Source of the DNA: Balanoglossus misakiensis
Taxonomy: Eukaryota > Hemichordata
Direction of reading: 5' to 3'
DNA length: 64,000 nucleotides
Assembly (NCBI GenBank): GCA_040954595.2
Contig: CM082595.2
Span: 5,704,001-5,768,000, forward strand
Shown: piece after piece, positions 25,601-40,600 of the stretch
Layout of the letters: each line of letters opens with the position of its first letter
Numbering within the stretch: position 1 is the stretch's first letter
Notes under the pieces: generated by a model
The model's input: the letters and a program-made list of their open reading frames with translations, nothing else
What the model was told of the DNA's origin: nothing
Database searches by the model: none
Position numbers and translations under genes: made by a program

Positions 25601-28600
25601 TCAACCTTGAGCTAAGTACCTTGTAATCCCCAAACAAACTGAAGTGAAGTATTATTGTCAGTGTGTCTTTTCTGTTTATTTTATTTTGTGTACACAGTTT
25701 GCATTTCTGGTGTGTTTTTAGACACTCAGCCACTACTGTAAGATTTTCGGATGACAATTCACAATCCCTGAACAAGCATGAATCTGCAATGGAGGTAGCC
25801 ATGGCCATGAATACAAATTAACATCAGGAACGAGCTGTATCGTTTATCGGTACTGTGTTTCTTTAGGCTCACCAACCTAAACTAGCGCATACAGCCCATC
25901 TCTCTCAGTCGGCAGTGAACCTGAAGTTGCAACATGGGCCCTTGGAAAGAAACAAATCTGTCATTAAGATATTTAACACAAAGCTATTCATCGACTGACA
26001 CCACTCTTGTATTTCCTGTCAATTAGGAGCAATGTAATCCTGTGAACATTATCAAATAACCTCATGCGCATAAAAGGTGTGGAACGGCACGCATCAATCT
26101 GTCTAGTTTAAATGAGATCATAACAAGATTATTTTTGAGTCCAATGCATGACTTCCCCATTCTTTGAGTCAATGTACTTTGTAAATTTATACAAAAAGTA
26201 AACGAGTTGTCATTTTATATATAATTAAACATAATTATTTGTAGTCTCGTAGTGGTCTAACATGGTCAACGCTTCTGCATGGGTCAAAGGTCGCGCTAAG
26301 AGCCATCCACTGACTTCACCAGCTGGCATGCTTGTGTTTCGTGTCTTCCTGGGGATAAGGGCTATTTTAGAACCGAGTGGAAGTGTGCCGTTCCGTGGAT
26401 CTGGCCAGTTATCCAGCAGTGTCTGGAAATGAAATCCCCTGGAATTATTTTCATAAGTGATACAATCGCCATTTTCCTGGCTGTGTGAGATTTTTATTAT
26501 CCCTGCCAATCACTGACGTCCCGGTGTGTCCCTGCTCTGAGTGTTCACCTTGTTTTTTTCTTTCCTGTTTTATTTCAGAGAAGTGATTTTTCGTGAGCGG
26601 CTACTACATGTACATGTATACATAAAGTCATTGTGATTCTTAAAAAATAAAACCCAAAAGAATATATCTGGAGAATGAATCTGAAAACTTGGCAGGTCAT
26701 CATGTGTGCAATATACATTGTAACCACAGCAGAAGTCTACACAAAACACAGAACTATCATTTCACATCTGCTCTATCTATGTAATATGGTATTACGGATA
26801 AACTGGGCCGAAATAACCCATTGCTAAAAACAGCGGTCTGGCCAGCTCTGCATGGGTCACAGGTCAGATCCATCACACATATGGAACAAATGAATTTTTC
26901 CAGGATTCATGTCTTGTTTTTCGTTATGGCCGTCTGGACGTCAGATTTGGATGTAATTTATTAAACTTAACAAGCGGCATTTCGGCATTTTTGAGTCATC
27001 AAGGGTTCATATAGTTTATTTTAGTGCCAGTTTATCTTGTTATGACTAACGGACCGGCCATACAAAGCATTTCATATTTTCATCTTTGGTTTCTACCGAG
27101 GAAGGAAACTGGATCGTTAGAAGACAGATCGTACAAGTACCCATTCATCATGTACTCTTCATAACATTCTCAGTACTTTATACCAATATTGTAGGAATTT
27201 ATGGCGTATAAATCCATAATTACAGTAGATTTCTGCATAGAATTAGTTGTACATTAGATAATAAAAGCTGTTATATTACATATTATATTATACCAGTATA
27301 TTGATGGTGTAAATCACGCTATTTGATTGGTCGAGACACGACACGTGACCGTGATATATTAGCCATATACCACAGTCATATATCATAGTTAAAGAAAATG
27401 CCTTTTAAAAATGTTTTATGCAAAGTTTCAATATACTGGCAAAATATAATAGCAATAAAACACCCCCAGCCATGGTATACCACTCGATTTTGACCAGTTC
27501 AACTCCATATACGCACTCGCTATCGCTCGTGCGTATATGTCGTGAACTGGTCAAAATCTCGTGATATACCATGGCTGGGGGTGTTTTATTGCTTAAATAT
27601 TAACTTTTATTACACGAAATTACATTGTATGACATCAATTGTATATTATGAAATTGCATTTAATTACAAAGCTATTACAGTCAAACTACCCTATACTTTA
27701 TACATGAATGCTGGATGTATATTACCTTTCTGTCAATTTGTATAATTTAGCTGATGACGGTAAAATCAGTTTTGCCAGATTTGGCACCAACAAAACAAAA
27801 TAAGTAAACAACAACAATAACACACCCCAAAACAACAATGAGCAAACTATATCAGTACTAGAAATGAAGGTGTATATTTGAAATGTATGGGAAAGTATAG
27901 TATAAATTTGTATTTGTTTACTGTGGCATAAACTGCATACATCATACATGTATGTATTTTATCACATCATATTTGCATACATGTAGAGTGCCCACCTGTC
28001 CAAGTGCTCTTTCCAACAAATGACATGTATTAGTGCCATGCACATATACTGTTGTCTTTGACACCATATCTCTGAGCGCTAGTCCCAACAGACATAGCAT
28101 AATTGATTTTTCTCTGTGATAATCACGTAATAATGAAAATAATTAAACACCCACGCCATAAAATTTATAGTCCGAGTTTTATGTCCTGATAATTAGTTTC
28201 ACCAGGAATGGTCAGGGTTCATCCACACAAAGACACAATTAATCCACTTTTCAATTTTCCAGTCGTTTTCAAGTCGAGTTTGACATCAGTAACTGCCACC
28301 TTCCAGGAGCAATTGTACAGTAGCTGTGTGGACAGTTTTTTTTTTAAATGATTGACGTGTTATGAAGACCAAAGGTGGCGACATCAATTTTCCAAGGTAT
28401 TCCGAGAAAACATTTCTCATTTTTTCCTGGACTTTCAAAGTTTTCCCAAGAGTGCCTTCAAACTCAAGGACTTTCTGCAGCTCACAATACTGGCAATAGC
28501 TCGCTTACACAATCACCCAAACTATCCTCTTTCTTAGAAAACTCCATAAAATAGGTCTTCCTGGCATTAATAACAGAAATGAGTTTTATGACTATCAAGA

Positions 28601-31600
28601 ACATCCTGACATTAAAATATCCAGTTGACTGATACACAGTGACACACTACGTTTGAAATTTCCCTCAGAGCAACTAAAACCAGTGAATTTATTTCCGACT
28701 AAAAAAAACCCCAGCTTTTCACAATGCTAGCAGTCAAACACCGTTTTCCATAAATTAGTACATATAGCACAGGGCATACATGTCCTGCTTTTTGGTTCAA
28801 GACATGCCCATCACATCTGTTCCGAAATTCAACATGCAAGAGACAGCCTGCATGTATTATTCATGCAAATTCCTCCCTAGTTTGTTAGCTTTGCTGGGAA
28901 AACACTACACCCTGCAAATTACAGATGATCTGTGTTTTCTGACGCATTTCAGATTACAAAAGACTGGCGTGACAACGTCTTTTTAAAACTAAAATCCCCT
29001 TTTTTCAACACTATGGAAAGAATCTTTTCAGAAGACGCAAACTCGACACCTGTAATACCACTGGGAAATCAACTCTATTTTCTAGTGAAAATAATTAAGA
29101 TTTTTTCTTTCTCTTTTATTTGCACTTTTTGCAGTATGGCACGTGCACTGTACTGGTACTGTAAGAAATGTCATGAAAGGGTCGTTTCATGTAATTACAA
29201 GAAAATTACACACAAAAATTGCCTATTTAGTGATTGTAGCATTCCTATGTTTGCACGCTAATATTTAAATGCAATTATCTTTCTGCGTGACTTCTTGAAG
29301 ATGTGTGTTATTGGAGTAGAAGTAAATTAAATTCTGACAGTTTCACAATTAAATATCTCCAGCTCTGCTTGACAAACATTCTATCAGACTTATTGAGAAT
29401 TATCCCCCAAAAGAATCGTGGCTATAGAAATAAAATCCTGGTTAATCCTGGGAATTTACAAATTTAGTCTGTACTTAACTATGGTGCCACAACTCGTGAA
29501 TAAATCAGACACTGGTTAAATGCATTATTCATTAAGAATGCAAAAATGGTAAAATGATTAGCTAAACCTCTGTGGTCACAGAAGTAATGGAAATGTTTTC
29601 AAAACATCAGGAAAAACACCATGATTTTGAAGAAAATAAGTCTCCATAGCCGGTAAACTGACAATTTTACAGGTAAAAGAACATTGTGTATAAACTACCA
29701 ACTATTCAAACCTGACAATTCAGAAAAGTTCAAACGTAGTTGGTGCATTGAAAGTTCCAGAAATTTCAGGACTTCCCAGAACCTTTCCAGTAATTTTATT
29801 TTCCGTAGATCAATAATTCCATTTCCCCTCAAGTGTTGTCATTATGCAGCAACTGCATAAAACAGTTCTCATAACAAGTGACATTTCTGGAAGCACATTT
29901 ACCCAAGTCCCTGGATTTCGAGTGGTTCAATCAATTTTCCATTCCATTCCAGGGGTTAATTTTATTTTTCCGGGAAAATCAAGAACTTTCTAGGGGTGAA
30001 TTAAAAACTTCAAAATACTTCTAGGAAGGAAATAACCAGTTTTCAAGAACCCTCTAGGTGACTTTTCATTTTTCCAGGATTTTCTTGAAATATCCAGGGA
30101 TTGTTTCAGATTATAGAAGTTTCCAGGAATGTACAATGTGGGCTCTTATGAACTTTGCAAAAATTGTCTGCGAAAATTTCCCTGTTTACAGTAATTCTTG
30201 TACAAACCGTCTTTAAAACACTGACAGGATGGTTAAAGCGCCTAGCTCGTCTCACACGCATGTTCCAGCTGTAGCCGCTGGTTACAGACGTTTAGTGAAC
30301 AATCAATCCCATAAGGCAGTGCTCTGTCCTAACAACAGAGAAGATGGCGGCGACCATAATCTGTGTCGGAGATCGGGAAAAGACACTAGCTTGGGTGAAA
30401 AGGAGGGACAAAACCAGACTCTACTAATACGGTGCGCATGAAATATGGAAGGAAGCGAAGGCAGTCCACTATTAGAATGCCTTTAATGGAAAATTTGCTG
30501 GGAAGTTACGCGCATGCGCGTGAGACGATCTATTGCCTTTAAGTGGAAATGACGCACAGACTAAAGGATGCCTCAAGTGACTTCTGGTGTAAGCCATTAT
30601 AGAAAGTAATGATAGAGTCCCTTTATAATAACGTGACTTTGGTCAAATGATAATGAAAAGCTTTTCTGTGTACCACTTATGTCAATACATGACTCTGCTT
30701 GTATCTATGCATAAAAGCTGATTGAAGTTCTCAAACTTCTTCTATTTACAGTTAATCAGATTAAACTTCATCATTGTGAAAGTAACATGTGCCAGTGTGC
30801 TCTCTAATCCCATATGATGCACCACTGCCTCAACAAACTCACTGGTGACTCAAGAAAATTATCCACGATACACACGAAGGTATAGGGCTGTCACACAATC
30901 TGATTAAAATCAGATGTAGGGAATGGCAACGTGTTTAGTGTGAGGCGACAGCATAAAAAACCATCTCGCCGTTCCCTACATCTGATTCTAATCAGATTGG
31001 GCTGGCACAGAGAAATTTCTAGAATCCTCGAATTAATCCCCACATCATCATGTCTGTGGTCAGACCCTACAGTTTTCAATGAAGTGGTTGGAGCCAACCA
31101 ACCAGGAAATGGGGGTGAGAGGGTTAACCCCTCCGATGCCATCAATCCACCGGCCCATCAACAATACTGCCAAAAGCAATCCACCAGCACCAATGACCGC
31201 CACGGAAAATAAACTGTAAAGATCGCCATGATCTACCTCAAGCCATTTTTGGTATCATTCATTATACAAAAGATGATATTTGATAGTAAATGTCAGGAAA
31301 CGACTAGCATGCCATTGCATCATCTGGGGAAACACAAAATTGGTCTGTACAAATTTAATTTTCTAAGTTCCTGAATTATTTATTGAGCTCATTCACTGTA
31401 CATAATCCTGTAATAAATCAATGGTTCCTCTGCCTGATATTGCAAACTCTGACAAAAACAGTGAGTTATGAATGATTAAAAATTTATAAACTGTCTGAAT
31501 ATTGTTTGTATGAACATAATTTGCTTGTTTAACACCACCACACTTACAGGCCAAGGTAGATCAGATTTTCTGTTGGTTAAAGGACTTTTTTCAACTTTCA

Positions 31601-34600
31601 AGATTGAGTTGATATTGTCTACATCAGAAGTTCATCAAAGCTATCATTAACAAAGAATAGTGAAGTCTAACACATGCACCCGGTATTTTGATTGAAAGTA
31701 GCAATCAGACTCTGCCCTATAGAAACTTAATTATACATGTATACAGCAAACAAGGAAAACATAAATACATACATACATGCAAACTCGCATGATTTACAAT
31801 GTACAAAAACACACACAAACAGCACACAGCCTACGGTATGCCCATGAAGCACTACAAAGGAATACAAGCAATGAAAAGAGGTCAGCCATTTCAAAAAGAG
31901 TGAGCAAATCCCACTCCATATATGAGGCATGTTTGTACTTTAAATCAGTTGCACTATGTCCAGCTCTAATTACCGGTTATGAAAATCACCTTCATACACA
32001 GAACCAGTCCAATCATGATGATGGTATATTCATGTACTAAACTACTATATAACGTTTACATTTCTTCCATGTTGTCATTTTCCATTAAAATCTTGACAGA
32101 TCACCTGTGTTCTGTTCTTCCAACGTAAAAGCACTATACCTGCTTTTCCACCCACAATATCTCATTAAAATCACTAGCAGCAGGATGAGCAGGTGTTATA
32201 AAGAAACAGGGTGCTATGTTGATAATTCTGGAAAAATACCTGAATGTAAAGTTACCATAGTTACAGGGACTGTGCACAACAGAAATGAAATACAGACAGC
32301 AAAGAAATGTGATAACACTAAAACAAAGGCAGTTGTCACCAGTGCAACTGTTGCAAAGCATTCGCAAATTAGATTCGACAAAGACTGAAGCGATACACTG
32401 ACAGCTATCAACACGGCGATCAATCAGGTTTTCAAAAAACACCGGCCATCCCCTATCACTGTATCAGCCCGGGCACTGCAAAGCAATCATCGGTATGTTC
32501 CAATCATTCAACAAACGGCCTTAAAAAGTCTCGTTTGTTTTTCCATTACGTAAAGTGGCGTGGCTCTCACGCGTGCAGATGCCCGGGCATATCGCCATGG
32601 CAATCAGAGAAAACCTCTCTGATCGGAGACGAAACAAACGTGCGTCCCACCGCGCTGGCGGTCGAGTGCCCAGAAATGGTGGACACACACAGTTAAATGC
32701 AAACCCTTGCGAGAATCCTCTCCAAAACAAATATACTCAGTTTCAATGACTGCGTATTCTCTCTCTCTGTTTGTCTACATCTCTCAACGGCCAGCGATAC
32801 CCGTGCAAAGCAAACATAGCAAAAACGGCAACGAGACGGAGACACTCTCACTCGTACAAATAATTTTAAACAACGCACTTATGCAGATTCCGCTTCAAAC
32901 ATTTCGCAATACAGTCTTATTCCATAAGACACAGCTTTCTGCTGATCTCGAAATGCATTTCATTTACAAACAAATATGATTGATGGCTTCTAAGTTATAC
33001 ATATCACCGTTTTAAATTTCAGCCCGACACCACCATCCGAGATCCAATTAATTCAATCATGACAAAGAAAACTTTCCTAGTAAGATCATTATCGCATGTC
33101 TTGGCTTATTAGTCATTTTTTATCGCTGGATAGTACATTTACGATTATTATCATATTTCCTGGCTAATTTTTTTTTTATCACTGTACAGTACATTTAGTT
33201 TGAAAGGCATTAGGGGCCATGCCAGGAACAGTTGCATCTCCACAGGGAGTGATGGTGAAGAATTAGCCCGAATAATACTGAAGGAATTGCAATATCTGGC
33301 ATAATTGAAATTTTAATGAGTTCGGTTTGGTATGATTAGATTTCAATCTGTCTAACAGCATCAATCATGTGGGTAAAGGATAGCCCTGGAGCGATTTCTC
33401 AGCCCGCGTGACAACACTTTAATTCAGTGTAGGTGGTAGCTTTCTGCTGTGGTGAGCTGAAGTGACACAATGAACGTAACTTATTTGAAGTTTACACACC
33501 ATATTTTCTGAATCCTTCAAAGTTTTGAAACCCTGTTCTTGCAAACCGAAACATTACCAACTGCTAACATCAGAATACAACTTTCTCAATGTGCATGGTA
33601 GGTGCACATCACTTGCACCATTTACTCGTTTAAATTTATTATTTACATACATGTGTCCACTATCGTTTACTTTCATCAAAGCTGGCAAATGCTACAAACA
33701 TTCTGCTGGACCTGTGTACAATCAAAGCTACTTCAGATAACAGCACACATCATAGGAATTTGACTTGACTTGACCAGAATCACACACATGAATGATACAT
33801 GCTTAAATGCATCTCAAATCTTTAGCCGACCTTTTTGTACAATTGGTCCACTATCTGGAGCACCGTAGCCAAAAAAAATCAACATAATGCTGAATAATTC
33901 TTAAAACAGAATCAGGACTACGTTTATTTTATTTCCAACCATCGGAAATGCTAGGACAAGATTCATCTCCACAATATGCATTAAATATATCCTATTTTCA
34001 AATTGTCATCAATCAACACCAAGATAGTATATACTGAACTGTACTTTAATTCAGTCAACACTTTCATCAATTTAGCTTGGCGTGTGCATGCAGTCTCAGA
34101 CACATTCCAAATCTGACCGCACTTACCAAATAACGTTGGATTTTCAATCATTGCTGCTGAGAAAAGCCTTCGTCCAGGCTAGGGGGGAAAAACACTTTAA
34201 TTCTAATTTAATTACACGGGAACTATGCAACTGCTGTGGCTGACATCTTCTGGCAGCTATCCAAGCGTGGCTGACTTAACATCCAGGCCAACAAGACTCT
34301 AAGTTGCTCTGAGCGCAATTCGCTGATAATGCAAAGTTAGTGTATTTCCAACTGCTTCATTGAATTGTTAAATTACCACTCTGAAAGTACCGTACAGCAT
34401 CTATGCTTTAATTAGGAACCCTTTGTTTTGGGCATTATACTGTATACACTCTATGTTAAAGGTATACATGTAGTCACCTCCAATTTACATAGCCTATATA
34501 TGGCTGTAATGGCGTATTTGAGCGTTCTAAAGAACATATGGTGGCGCTCTTTTTTCACGTGTGCCACCCACTGAAAATCTGTGATTGGCCAGTCCTCAAT

Positions 34601-37600
34601 TTGCCATGGTAACCATAGCTAATTTTCCATAGGTGACCCTATACCTTTAAGCAGAATATGGGCTTTTAACATGCCATAGAAACTGCCCCCTTAAAATTGA
34701 AAAAAAAATAGCATAAAGTTACTGCTAATATGTACTTAATAAAAGCACCATAGACCAGAACTCCAATCACCATGCAAAATCCACAGTGGAATTCAGCACA
34801 GGATGAAACAAGGTTGCGACTTTACAATCACACAGAGAACCAACTGATCTGCTTTCTAGAGAAGCAGTAATCCCACAGTATACATACAACTCGTGAGTCG
34901 TGGCCGCATTTGCATTCATTTATTGGTATGTTGGATTGCAGGAAGGATTATTTCGCTTCAGTGGGTTACTGTTTTCGTTTCCCTATGATGTGATGAAAGT
35001 CGCGACATGCCTACACGTTAATGAATACCACTTAATATTAAGCCTTCGTGCAGTACCATACGTGCGTTGAAATCTATAAGCCCCCGAAACAGCGTCTCCA
35101 CATATTATTTCTGAGGGTTTATTCTATGAAGCAAGGTACACCTGGTTTCATGTCACTTTGCCCCTTTTCATGTGTGTAAAGCATGCAAAGAACCTTTACA
35201 CAGAACATACAATTTGTTTATCCATACACACCGGAGAAGTGCCTTTAGTGTTTATGGTTTATCTCACATACTGTAAAACACTTCATTTTCGCGAGTTGAA
35301 ATTTTCGCGATATCGAGAGAGGCCACTGTTTCGCGAGTATTAATTTTCGCATTCTCTTATTTCATTCACTGCATCGTTATCTTCAAAAAAAATTATGCGA
35401 CTTTTTATTTTCACGCTATTTTGGCTCTTGCGCATTTCGCAAACATTTATTGCTCGCGAAAATAAAGTGTTTTACAGTAGATGGCAGGTTTCCATGTACA
35501 ATAGCACTTTCCTCCCATGATTCAAATTACCGTACGTTTAGTAGATTAATCTAACTTATAAAGAAATCCTATAAATTACAGTTGTTGCAATGACTTCTAT
35601 TGGATAACCGATCCCTTAGGAGACACATATGATAAAATCAGCCTTTTAGATCCATCTCTTCAAATTTCAGAGAAGTATTTAAAGGGCCAGTGGAGGTGTT
35701 CAAATTTTTTTTAAAAACTTCCTCTTTTTATAATACGTAAAATAGACGTCTGCTCGGGGGGCTTTCTGCTCAAATTTGCATAATTAGCTTACAACGAGCA
35801 AACCTCTAAGAATTCTAGAATCGAGAACACAGACTGTTCCCACACTTCCAAAATGTCACAAATGCACTTTTTAATGTCACAGGGTCACTTTTCAAACCGT
35901 AACAAAAAGAGGTGAATACGTCCTCTTAACTTCGAAATGAAGTTTTTGTCGGCAGGTCCACTGGGACGTCGATTATCTGGGTATAATGCAGTAAATGTGT
36001 TTCAGTAGGCCCTCTGAGGAATAACGTCGTCTGTGCAAAACACTGCCGCCTAGCATTCTTATCTCCTTTTCTTTGCTTGGCTGGTCCCCTGATGTATTAA
36101 TTTCCTGCCTACTTCTGATGTTTCTTATGTCATGGCGATTGGCTTTCTATCAATTTTGATATTTTGGAAGGTAACAGTACCACGACACAACAGTTTCTTT
36201 CCCCTTGCTGAAAAGGAAGATCTAAGTTCAGACTGTTGGTGACATTTTGATTTCAATTGGATTTCAATTATTTATGACACAAACATGATACAAACTACAG
36301 TGTAGAAGAACATGCAGTTTACCAGTTAATGTATCTCTCAATGCAGACATCTCTTAGATAATCATGTACAGGAAAGGCAAATACATGTAATGTACTTCCA
36401 TTTTTCCATGTGCACCGCTCTCCGAGTTTTGAAAACTAAGCAACACTATTTCTTAGGTACATGCGCAAAGCCCTTTACAGGAAATATATGGCTGTGCAAT
36501 ATTATTGAATACTGTAAAACACTTGATTTTCGCGAGTTGAAATTTTCGCGATATCGAGAGAGGCCACTGTTTCGCGATTATTAATTTTCGCGTTCTCTTA
36601 TTTCATTCACTGCATCGTTATCTTAAAAAAAAATTACGCAACTTTTTATTTTCACGCTATTTTGGCTCTCGCGTATTTCGCGAAAAATTTATTGCTCGCG
36701 AAAATAGAGTGTTTTACAGTAAATTGCTGAATAAATGTCTACAAGTGTGAAAGAAAAAAAAAATATTTGCCTTCAATTTCCGGTTTGACATTATTCCCTA
36801 CATGAAATGTTGGTACATATGAACTAGTGAGTGAAATGCAATTATTGAGGCGTTTTGATTTACGTGTCGGCCAATAAAGTTAATATATCCCCTGTGCCAC
36901 TTCTAAATCACGATATGCAAACAATCTGCATGATATAAGGTGTTACTCTCCTTGCTTATTCCCTTTGCAATCGATTCTAGGGTTCTAATGATGTTCTTTT
37001 TCGGCCAGAAAAATGGATTCTTCCAGTATTTTTTTTTTTTACAAATTTGAGAAACCAGGAATGATTTTGTCTTTTATATGGACCATCAGTCCAAAATGAA
37101 AATACATAAGTAACAGTATCATACATGACATTCATTTTGAGGACAATGATGTCCATAGATGAAATATATTCAGATTTTTGCTCGCGACCATTTCTCGCAT
37201 GTGGCGATAAGTATCTGGGATCTAACATTCTTAACCCAGCAATCTCGCTAACTGGATGTTTGTCAACTCCTGGCAGCATAACTCCTGGCGACCTCTGACC
37301 CCTGCGCAAATTGCCACTGTCACTGGCAATCACGGCGACGGCCGGCAACAGAGGAAATACTCAGCTACGGTTACAGGTCAAGCAAATTTGAACTTGCGGA
37401 CGGGGAAAATTGATAATGTCACAGGCAGCGGTCGCGGAGACAGTGGTATGCAGTTCACTGGCAGCGATGGTTTCTACTCTGCGGACAATGTATGAATGGA
37501 ATGTCTGTCGTACAAGTGTACAGGAAGACGAATAATGTTGTCCTGATATGAGATGTCTGAGGCATCAGACCTACGTATGGTACTCTGTCTTCTTCCAGTT

Positions 37601-40600
37601 GTTGTAGTTTGGCTTGGAATCGTGATTTGGAGAGTCGGGTATCTGTCCCAGGTGACTTATACTAATCCAGGACTAAATCTGCTGTACATAAAAATCCAAA
37701 GTTGTCTCCAGGGGATTACTCAATTCTGTGGGCTGCTCACACTGCATGAAATGACGAAGAGCAGGGTCTACTCACTCTTTTCACATAAAGTATGGTAACT
37801 CGCCCTTCTCATGTGGAGCAGACACTGTGATGCTATTTTCAGTACACCTACCTGTCATCAGTTCCCGGTATCTAAAGAGGCAACTGTCATGGACGGATTA
37901 ATTTGCGCATTCTCGTATTTCACTAACTACATTGTACATCGTTATCTCCGAAAAACGTATTATGCAACTTTTTATTTTCACGTTTTTTTTTTGGTTTGGC
38001 TCATGCGTATTTCGCGAAAATTTATTGCTCGCGAAAATAACACGTTTTACAGTACAATGTAAAGATGGGAACGTGGGAACTGGCTTTCTGGACAGGATAG
38101 TCAAAGTGCCTGCGTGTTGCCGTGCAGTGCGGATTCTAAGCGCACCCCCTTATTTACCTGTTGCTAGCACACGACTCCACTCGCGGGTCTCCAGGTCGAG
38201 CCGCCACATATCGTTGAACGCCGTGCTGGCCGAGGAGCAGCCTCCGAAGACGTACATGGCCCTGTCCAGGTAACAGGCGCTGTGCGAGTAGCGGGCCGTC
38301 AGTGGGGTGTCCGCTGGCTCGCCGACGCTCCACTGCAAACAGCTGGCCTGGACAGCGTGCTGGAAATTGAAGAACTTCTGTCGGATCACACCTGAAACAT
38401 AAACAGAAGTGATTAAAATCAAATTTTTGAGAGACCATGAAATTCTTTCACAAAAATTCTCTTAGCTTCAATATGAGCAACTCTATCCTCCAGCAACAGA
38501 GATTTCCATATCAGCTTGTCATCATCAAATGACAAGAACTCTGTGGTCTCAAAAGCTGCAGCTACTAATGTCTGTGAGGTGTTGAATAATCTACATTTAG
38601 AGCTTTGAAATTATTCAACATACAACGTGTTATGAAAGGTTGGCAGGCATTCTCCCTACAGTGAAAGCAGTCTCATTGAAGAAATAGGTGCACATAATAA
38701 TGCGAGTTGAACTGCTATCATACTGTTCACTGGACTTATTTCAGTGAGCTGAACAGCTATCAAAATAAATTGAACTGTACTGTTATCATCATTGGAAAAC
38801 ACCTTTCTCGTCACAGTTTTGAGACAAACACAACCAGTGTCAGCCTTTCGTTTCAACCTCAGTCTCGTAAAATATTCAGAAGACAGAGGCATTTGATTTA
38901 TATACAGCATGTGTCTTGCACCTAATGGAACCCGCAATGACTGCCTTTTATAATTAATTGAATAATGGATGAACCTTCTTTAGTATGGAATATGGTTTAC
39001 AAGCCAGAACTACATAATGCAGTTTGAGACACCACTATACCGTGCCTGGTATAAAATACCGGCAGTTAAAGTACTAGACATGTGATCAATAGTATTAGTA
39101 AGTATTAAGTAATGTATGCGGCACCACTAGGTCATTGTACATGCAGATTGTTGTAATAGGGTCGCCTATACAATCATTTATAGCTTGTAATTCCACTGTT
39201 AGACACACCATAATGAAATCTTCTGGGAACTGGTACATTTAAGAGATGCCCTTGATAACACCTGGTCAGGGTTGCATGCGATAGGATATGGCTGTCACTT
39301 CAGAATTGCTGGCGGCATACTGATTTGTCTGGCAGCCAACATTGACTTTTGACACTGTGTGCTTTATGGGGCGACTTCCCCAATATCCAGCACAATATGC
39401 TGAACTCATTCTATAAAATGCAAAACTTAAAAAAGGCTATATCAGTTGGCATGATTTTGCTCTCTAAAGGAGGTACTAGGGGTAGTTATACTGGTTATTG
39501 ACTGAACAAGGTAAAAGCCTGCCATGATGAAATGCAGTATACATAAAACTAACCATGTATATTTGTGATGTCGAGTAAATTACATTCAAAATTGTTTTAT
39601 GAGTTGGTTTTAATATTGAATCTGCACCCTAAAAAAGAAAAAAAAAGAAAAATCAGACTATCTTTCAAATTTAATGCTTGTGCGAGTTTCATGGAAATTG
39701 TAAACGTTGAGATACACAGTAACCTTGTAAAATGCTGAATACCTTCACCATTTGTATTACAGGTTTTGTCTTAATGAACTGAAAGACAACTTTTTGGGGG
39801 CTGTAAAATATTGTGGCACACAGAAGTCAACTGACCAAAACCGTTGAAACTTGTTAACCAGATGGCACTTCTTACTGGACAGGATCAAAGCATGTCCATC
39901 CACACATTACCTGAACACTGTAACCAAAGTGCATTTTTGTGGCACATGTTAAGTGAGATAATGAACATCACGCACTTACGAAACCTTGCATACGTTGCAC
40001 GTGGCAACCCATGATATCCAATGTCAATGTTAACTGAACTAATGGGTATCATTGTTAATGGATTGAATGGGGGCAGTTTTCTGAATTATGGTAGACCTGT
40101 GGTACACACAGGAAACCACCAACACCATAAAAAATTGCCCACTGAATAACTCCCTGTATTATTAGAACAGAACTTTAAACATTTCAAAATGACAGGACCA
40201 TATTTTACTTCTCTATACATCACTGTCATTGACATCAAAGCCGTCAAATATATGTAGCTGGCCATATGGTTTCTAAAGACTCAAAACCCCATAAAACGCA
40301 GTGATTCCAATGATTTACAACAGAATCAATAACAATTTAGCTGGCATTAGCTGGAAGGACAGCAATATTAATCAAAATTATTATTTCATTAAAAGCCTTC
40401 ATGTTTAGAGGACATACGTTTCTGCATAATTTACCAACGTATTGACATTTTTATTGCGGCAAATTTGTTTTGCCAGAAAAACTGGTTTCTCTTACTATGA
40501 TTGCTTGTGATATACTTCAGTAGAGGTTTTTGTTGCCTGTACTGTACTGTACTGTACTGTACTGTACTGTAATGGTGTCTTTACAACTGGTCATGTAAAT

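Larger units (their letters stand above)
15826..38157 (-). other. FBXO42: FBXO42 intron 2, 22.3 kb
   Basis: GT-AG intron with no supported exon inside. It holds three TTAA-family MITEs (16115, 23991, 34456), three TTTCGCG elements (35269, 36510, 37868), one 90 bp element (22115), foldbacks at 20974, 21919 and 27452, the ATCTGATT inverted repeat at 30897 and a CpG-richer patch near 32.5-32.9 kb. Remaining stretches show only short chance reading frames. Confidence 0.75.

Noticed and set aside
36977-37348. 123-residue minus-strand frame
   Set aside because: No recognisable motif and no conserved splice context; treated as chance.
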